Assembly (NCBI GenBank): GCA_947650285.1
Contig: CANTFL010001480.1
Span: 1-64,000 of the forward strand
Direction of reading: 5' to 3'
Length of the DNA stretch: 64,000 bases
Source of the DNA: Hyaloperonospora brassicae
Lineage: Eukaryota; Oomycota; Peronosporomycetes; Peronosporales; Peronosporaceae
Below, in pieces: positions 59,312 through 64,000 of the stretch; position 1 is the stretch's first letter; each line of letters opens with the position of its first letter. A program made the translations under genes and the position numbers. The notes below the pieces were generated by a model. The model saw nothing but the letters and a program-made list of their open reading frames with translations. It had not been told where the DNA came from and did no database searches.

Positions 59312-59660
59312 GCCTCCCCACATAAAACGTAGGATGCGCACGCATCCTACGTGGCAATTCGAGTGTGTATGCATTGCCCTTGCGATGCAACACTCGAAAT
59401 GGCCCAATGTATTTCGGCAGTAGTTTACTTATGCCGACACTAGTGACTGCATGTCCAGATAAGTTTACCGTAGACAGTATTACTAGGTCGTTAACCTTAA
59501 ATAAAAGAACATTTGCTCTTCCATTCTTGTCTGCGTTCCGTTTCTGGCGGTCCACGGCATTTGCGATGTAGTCCTGAACGAAACGGACTACCGCTTCTCG
59601 AGTCAGCAGGAAGTTCTCTGCTGACTCGTTGTTTTTTCTTTTAGTGCGCTTCGCGCGCAT
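58683..59660 (-). pseudogene. Pol C-terminus: integrase tail and chromodomain
   Basis: This open frame of about 325 codons starts in the integrase tail. It has the GPY/F module with YIGPFRVLHRKGNAYTLELP and HPTFYVGRLRPY, a variable linker, and at the C-terminus a chromodomain: FLVERILNHRDD, SYLVQWRGYPPSWNSWE and a final helix ending near the stop at 58683. Chromodomains guide chromovirus integration to marked chromatin. The frame is open, but it is cut off from the rest of pol by frameshifts around 59.66-59.95 kb. It shares its DNA with the antisense ORF. Confidence 0.88.
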
Positions 59661-60041
59661 TGCTAAGAGATTGCTCTCTTTATAAGCGAGGTTGTCTTCT
59701 TCTCGCTAGAATAATCATTGACGATGCTGAATATACCAGCATCATCATCATCACCACCCGAGTCAATATAGCGTCGTCGCTATTACTGAGGTGATTCTCT
59801 TCATCGATGTCGACCTGATCGACATCGGCATCATACGTGACGACGTTAGCGTCGACACGTGATGAGCAAGAGCCAAAACGAATTTTGCTCGAGCGAGTCC
59901 CTCCCCCCTTATCCAAGAGTCACACTCTATAAGGGTGGGCACACGTGGATGGCGTAGGCCATTCACGTAAAACGGTGTGTGCTGTGTGGAAGCATGCACC
60001 GAATTATCGATGGCGGATTCCACTTTTGGAAGGAATTCGCT

Positions 60042-60785
60042 TTAACTCGGAAATGAGTGGACATATCCTCGAAGGATCTCTTCAAGGACGCGATTCGCAC
60101 GTTCCGTCTGACCATCTGTTTCGGGATGGTCAGAAGTAGACATCTTCAATCGTGTTCCGAGAGAACGGAACACGGTTTGCCAAAATGCCGCCGTGAACCG
60201 AGGGTCACGGTCGGATACGAGTATACGGGGTAACCCGTGGAGTCTAAAGACCTTGCCTAGAAAGACACGAGCACAACCTTGAGCCTTGATCGACTCAGGG
60301 ACAGCATCAAGATGGACCATCTTGCTGAATCGGTCAACAAACACAAGAATACCATTATTCTTGTAAGCGTCTTCGAGAAAAACGAAGACGAAGTCCATTG
60401 AAACGGACTGCAAGCACTCTGTCGAAACAGGCAGAGGCTGCAAAGGCGCACGGGATGAAGGACTAGACTTCATTCGTTGACAAACCTCGCAAGAACGTAT
60501 GTACTTGCGTACAAACGGATACTGGCGTGGCCAGTAAAAGTCACGACTTACCGTGAGGTAAGTCTTTTCTCTCCCACGATGGCCACCTGTTGGGGCATCG
60601 TGACACTCATACATGATGTGTAATCGCAAATAATGTTGAGTGGGGGCGACGATACGAGGCGTGTCGCCGTCAACGGATGTATAATATAACAGTCCGTTAC
60701 GGGTTGTGTACCGATCCGATGAGGATCGGTACAAAGCCGGTAAATCCTTCAATGATTTACTGGATGGATCCACCAGATGATCCAT
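60042..60785 (-). pseudogene. Gypsy integrase
   Basis: The zinc-binding domain has HIMYECHDAPTGGH and CEVCQRMK. The catalytic core keeps D (MDFVFVF), D (VSDRDPRF) and E (TDGQTERAN), so DDE is complete. The open frame is bounded by an in-frame TGA on its upstream side (60786-60788) and by an in-frame TAA at its end. The same frame then continues (59763-60023) into the integrase tail before a frameshift. Expected role: joining element cDNA to host DNA. Confidence 0.92.
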
Positions 60786-61118
60786 TCATCGCAGAAGACC
60801 CTTATCTTCTGCGAATGCCTTTCGTACGTCGTGAAGTAAGCTTAATGACAGAACACTGACTCTCAGTTTCGCAACAGTGGGCTTATCTTTACTGTTGAAT
60901 TGTGCGACCAGCTCGAAGTCGGGCCGGTGCGAGAGCGCATCAGCGACGACATTGAGTCGTCCTGGATTATACTCTACGGGGAAGTTATACTCCGCGAAGA
61001 AAGACAGCCACCTCGCCATCCTTTGCGAGAGGTGTGGGCTGTTTACGGCCGTGCGTAGTGACGCATGGTCCGTATAGACAACAAACGATCTATCTCCGAG
61101 GAGATGGACCCGGAACAT
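60786..61118 (-). pseudogene. Gypsy RNase H, C-terminal half
   Basis: Contains FRVHLLGDRSFVVYTDH, MARWLSFFAEYNFPVEY and PGRLNVVADALSHRP, the standard end of Gypsy RNase H. It is in a different frame from the preceding half because of a small deletion around 61115-61135. It ends at a TGA and continues in the same frame as integrase. Confidence 0.88.
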
Positions 61119-62629
61119 AGCCAGTAAATTTTCATGGCAAGGAGTTCCTTGTCATGCATTGGGTAATTGCGCTCAGCTGCCTGCAGCTCACACGACTGAT
61201 AACAGATGACGCACTCCGCGCCATCTGCATCAAATTGCATAAACGCACAGCCGATCGCAAAATCGCTGGCGTCACAGACCACATGTGATGGTTTGTCCTG
61301 ATCTGCAATCGCCAATATCGGTGACTGCATCAAGCTCCGTTTGATACCTTCAAAGGAACGCTGGCACTCAGCGTTCCATGACCACTTGACATTTTTCTTG
61401 AGTAACCAAGAAAGATGTACCGTCATCACGGCGTAGTTGCGAGAGTACTTATGCAAGTACGCCGCTAGTCCAAGGAACTTTCGAAGTCCCTTGACATCGA
61501 CTGGCACTGGCCAGTCGGTGATCGCCTTGATCTTTTCGGGATCAGGGCGTACACCGTGTTTACCCACGATGCACCCAAGAAGCGGTAATTCTCTAGCCGC
61601 GAATATACACTTCTAGAGATAGGCATACAACTTATGCTTTCGCATAGGTTAGAGGACTTGACGAACGTGAGTTCTGTGAACTTTAACGTCCGTCTTTCCG
61701 TCCATGGCCCGGCTATGGACGAACACATCGTCGAAGTAACTCGGTGCGAAGTCTCGCACCGGTCTCAACAGATTTGTAACACATCTGTTGAAGGTAGCAG
61801 GTGCATTACTCAGCCCCTGTGGCATCACTAGCCACTCCCACAGCATACCGCTGAGGGTGCTCACTGCCGTGTACGGGATGTCCCGTTCACGCATCAGGAT
61901 CTGATAGAACCCATCCATCAGATCCATGGACGAAAAGATGGTACTCTTTGACATACCATCTATGATTACGTCCTTCCTCGGTATCGGCGTCTGAGCCGGT
62001 ACCGTTGCAGCATTCAATTTGTTGAATTCGTGCACTATCCGCCACCCTCCTGTGGCCTTTTGCACACAGAAGGTCGGAGAGCTGTGAGGTGATGTCGATT
62101 CCCTCACATGGCCCGCTGCTAAGCGATCGGCAAAGAACTTGTCGATCGCTCGTACTTGTTCACGAGGCAGTGGCCACTGCTTCATGACACAATTCTTCGA
62201 GCCCGTTCTGAGCTCGATCTCGTGTCGAGTGCCTTTGTCCTTAGGCAACTCGCACGGTACGGATTCAGGGAACACATCCCTGAATTCGATCAAATCCTTG
62301 TACAAAGGATTTGCCTGGAGTGACTCCCAGGATTGGGACGCGTATCGCTCAATCCGAGTCTTCTCATCGAGGACACTTTCGTCCATCGATGAGCTGCTGA
62401 GAACCCGTTCGTTCTCAGCAAATACTTTTGCCGACCGAATATCGGCCACATACTCATCTTCTGTGACGAGTATGCAGATCTGATTGACTTTGCCACTACG
62501 CAGATCACGCAAGAACCGTTTCGGTTCTAGCGTTGGCAACTGAGTTATCTCCGAAGTTAACTTCGGAGGCACAATCAGATCAAGCGTATTAGCGCCTACG
62601 CTTGATCCGTCATTAACGAAGACGTTCAA
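61043..62629 (-). pseudogene. Gypsy reverse transcriptase and RNase H N-terminus
   Basis: RT blocks: KQWPLPREQ, HSSPTFCVQKATGGWRIVHE, FSSMDLMDGFYQI, VMPQGLSNAPATFNR and the catalytic SYFDDVFVHS. Two in-frame stops follow (61649-61651 TAA and 61613-61615 TAG), after which the same frame resumes with LLGCIVGKHGVRPDPEKIK and reaches RNase H (VVCDASDFAIGCAF, ERNYPMHDKELLAMK). The frame starts one position off the protease frame at about 62626. It encoded the polymerase of the element; in this copy it is broken. Confidence 0.9.
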
Positions 62630-63590
62630 CGTCTCAGTTTCTTCCTGGAACTTTGTTTCACAGGTTGCTGAAGGCCTGATCCCTCAGCAAGTGACTCTTG
62701 AGGAATTCCTTCCTCTAGAACGTGGGGACTTATTCCCTCGACGTCTTCTGACTGTGGCTGTGCAACCACAGTCAGACACCGATCCTCTACGGTCGACCCT
62801 CCAGTCGACCTAGGATTTCCATGTTGCCCTTTGGAGGCAACAGGTTTCTTACTTCTAAGATGCTGCCCGCTAGGCATGCATCCATGTCCCGGTCCACTCG
62901 ACTTATTCGAGTGGTGGACCTTCGGCGCAGCCTGTACTCCTGTACAGCCGCCGGGAGCTTGCTCCACAGTGTAGTGATAAACTACACTGTAATCTTGTGC
63001 AGTCGTGCTAACGACCGTACCGAAAGTGAGGCCATCGCACTCACTCGCAGAACATCCACACGCTTGTCGACGCTCCAAGATGTTCATCAGATGGCCATCT
63101 GATGAACAAGCGGCAGGCATCTTCACGGATCGTTGCTGCCAGCTCACCCTTGGCTCGTACTTTCTGAGCCAAGGTAATCCCAGGATGACATCACATTTGT
63201 CATCCAGGTCCAGTACGATGAAGTCATCATCGTACTGTTCGCCCTCCAACGTGTAGTGGATTCCTACTACACGTTTCTCAATGGTAATCGATGCGCCTGT
63301 CGCAAGGCGCACCGTCATGCTTGTAAGGGGAATGTCGTGCTCAATGAACTTGAGCCTACGACCCTCTAATGACTGGCGTCGAACAAAGTTGTTCGACGCC
63401 CCACAGTCTACTAGGGAACAAATCGACAAATTGTTTGTCGCTTCCAACTTCAAGGTGATGAGCGAAACGTCATCACCAGGTGCAGAGACACACAATGATT
63501 GTGTATCTGGAGCAACTTTCGTCAAGAGATTTGCAAATTTTCTTGAGGTTGCTGGATCAGTAGGGCGCTCCGCCCCTACTGACCCCAACC
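62626..63590 (-). pseudogene. Gypsy aspartic protease region
   Basis: The active site is LVDCGASNNFV, a retropepsin-type DxGAS. The flap region and the second hydrophobic block DVILGLPWLRKYEPRVSW follow. No ATG opens this frame near gag; it is entered from gag by a -1 shift at 63591-63597 (see separate entry). The C-terminal part is a linker rich in Gln, Ser, Gly and Pro. The frame ends at 62626 by TGA, while RT continues in another frame. Confidence 0.86.
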
Positions 63591-63597
63591 ATTTTTT
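63554..63597 (-). promoter_or_regulatory. Predicted -1 ribosomal frameshift signal, gag to protease
   Basis: On the minus strand the heptamer A AAA AAT (63591-63597) lies in the gag frame in the X XXY YYZ register. Six bases later a strong stem starts: arms 63574-63584 and 63554-63565 pair over 11 bp with one bulge, and the loop can extend with further G-C pairs. The -1 frame after the heptamer is exactly the protease frame, and the gag stop TAG follows within four codons. Slippery heptamer, 6-nt spacer and stem-loop are the three usual parts of such a signal. Confidence 0.75.
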
Positions 63598-64000
63598 GAT
63601 GTTCCGTCTCGCTGTTGCGGCTTCGCAACAGCGCTGGACCCAAGCCCATTGCCCTTTCTGGAAAATGGTCGTCCATTTCGCTCAGTACTGTTTGGTACTG
63701 GACGTGGAGCACTACACTCATATGCGTAGTGCCCTAACTTCTGACAACGATTGCACCTCTGCAATCGCTTGTTGTTTGAAGAGCGAGGTCTCTCGCTCTC
63801 AACATAGCAGAGGTCCATTGGTTCTGGACCTCCGATCTCTTGTCGTCTTGGTGGACGGTAAGAGTTTGATCTAGCATGAGCCTGTCTCATGCTAAAGTCT
63901 TCCTGTTTCGCGGCTGATATAGCTTCTTCGAGCGAATTCAGCTCAAGACGGGACAGGTGGCTCTTGGCGGGCCTTTCTGCGAGCCCTTGCATGAACACCG
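63576..64000 (-). CDS. Gypsy gag C-terminus with zinc knuckle, partial
   Basis: The visible 140 residues continue beyond the right edge. The zinc knuckle is CNRCQKLGHYAYEC (C-x2-C-x4-H-x4-C), which binds element RNA during particle assembly. A Glu/Lys-rich helix region with SRLELNSLEEAISAAKQEDF precedes it, and a basic Asn/Arg-rich tail follows. The frame ends at a TAG just after the frameshift heptamer, so most product would be Gag and a fraction Gag-Pol. Confidence 0.88.
   Translation of the reverse strand, partial: VFMQGLAERPAKSHLSRLELNSLEEAISAAKQEDFSMRQAHARSNSYRPPRRQEIGGPEPMDLCYVESERPRSSNNKRLQRCNRCQKLGHYAYECSAPRPVPNSTERNGRPFSRKGNGLGSSAVAKPQQRDGTSKNGWGQ

Larger units (their letters stand above)
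57186..64000 (-). mobile_element. Large hairpin-rich Ty3/Gypsy (chromovirus-like) element, partial
   Basis: Minus-strand order from the right edge: gag with zinc knuckle, protease, RT, RNase H, integrase, chromodomain, polypurine tract, 3' LTR. The 5' LTR lies beyond the window. The pol frame has at least four in-frame stops and several frameshifts, so this copy is not autonomous. Two features are unusual: a long antisense ORF over the 3' end (57708-59311, plus) and a chain of short inverted repeats running through the LTR and all coding sequence. The element sits inside a LINE. Confidence 0.95.

Noticed and set aside
63281..63874. A 197-codon plus-strand frame opposite gag and protease
   Set aside because: The minus strand has the zinc knuckle and protease site. 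Local inverted repeats make antisense frames stay open by chance here.
1..64000. CRISPR arrays, rRNA genes, bacterial operons
   Set aside because: No regularly spaced direct repeats with unique spacers, no rRNA core sequence and no Shine-Dalgarno-type gene packing were seen. The window is eukaryotic.

Overview
This window looks like a gene-poor, transposon-rich stretch of an oomycete genome, probably a downy mildew or Phytophthora relative. The support is: two RWP-RK genes of the short oomycete type; oomycete initiator-like elements (YCAYTYY plus a T/C-rich flank) just upstream of the credible genes; long uninterrupted coding regions; a polygalacturonase remnant; and decayed Ty1/Copia, Ty3/Gypsy and LINE elements. 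I cannot name the species.

Layout. 1-3.2 kb: degenerate Ty1/Copia pol (minus strand), cut off by the left edge. It abuts a polygalacturonase pseudogene (3.24-4.22 kb, plus) that lacks its 5' end and carries two one-base insertions. 5.3-8.7 kb: decayed Ty3/Gypsy pol (minus). 10.6-11.1 kb: a solo LTR with a perfect 5-bp target duplication. 11-20 kb: AT-rich decayed DNA with one eroded 3' LTR and polypurine tract (16.6-17.05 kb). 20-25 kb: gene island with an RWP-RK gene and a secreted Cys-containing protein that carries an apparent frameshift. 25-38 kb: little except a second RWP-RK gene on the opposite strand (31.3-31.9 kb). 38.7-41.2 kb: an intact 837-residue coiled-coil/ZZ zinc-finger gene. 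42.2-42.7 kb: a second solo LTR with a perfect target duplication. 44-50 kb: GATC-rich repeat, a diverged LTR, a tRNA-like remnant and a possible non-autonomous LTR element. 50.9-52.3 kb: another Copia pol fragment. 52.5-57.2 kb: a LINE, cut within its reverse transcriptase by the 3' LTR of a large Ty3/Gypsy element (57.2 kb to beyond the right edge, pol on minus).

The most unusual signal is in that last Gypsy element. LTR, gag, protease, RT, RNase H, integrase and an antisense ORF are all built from closely spaced, mostly perfect short inverted repeats (arms 6-13 bp, small loops, roughly one per 25-40 bp). Related solo LTRs keep hairpins at matching places with different arm sequences that still pair. 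The element also has a textbook-looking -1 frameshift signal at the gag-protease junction and a long antisense ORF overlapping its chromodomain. Its pol reading frame is broken several times, while the antisense ORF is open for 407 codons.

Host genes likely to be functional: two RWP-RK regulators, the ZZ protein, and possibly the secreted protein. Everything else recognisable is mobile-element debris.
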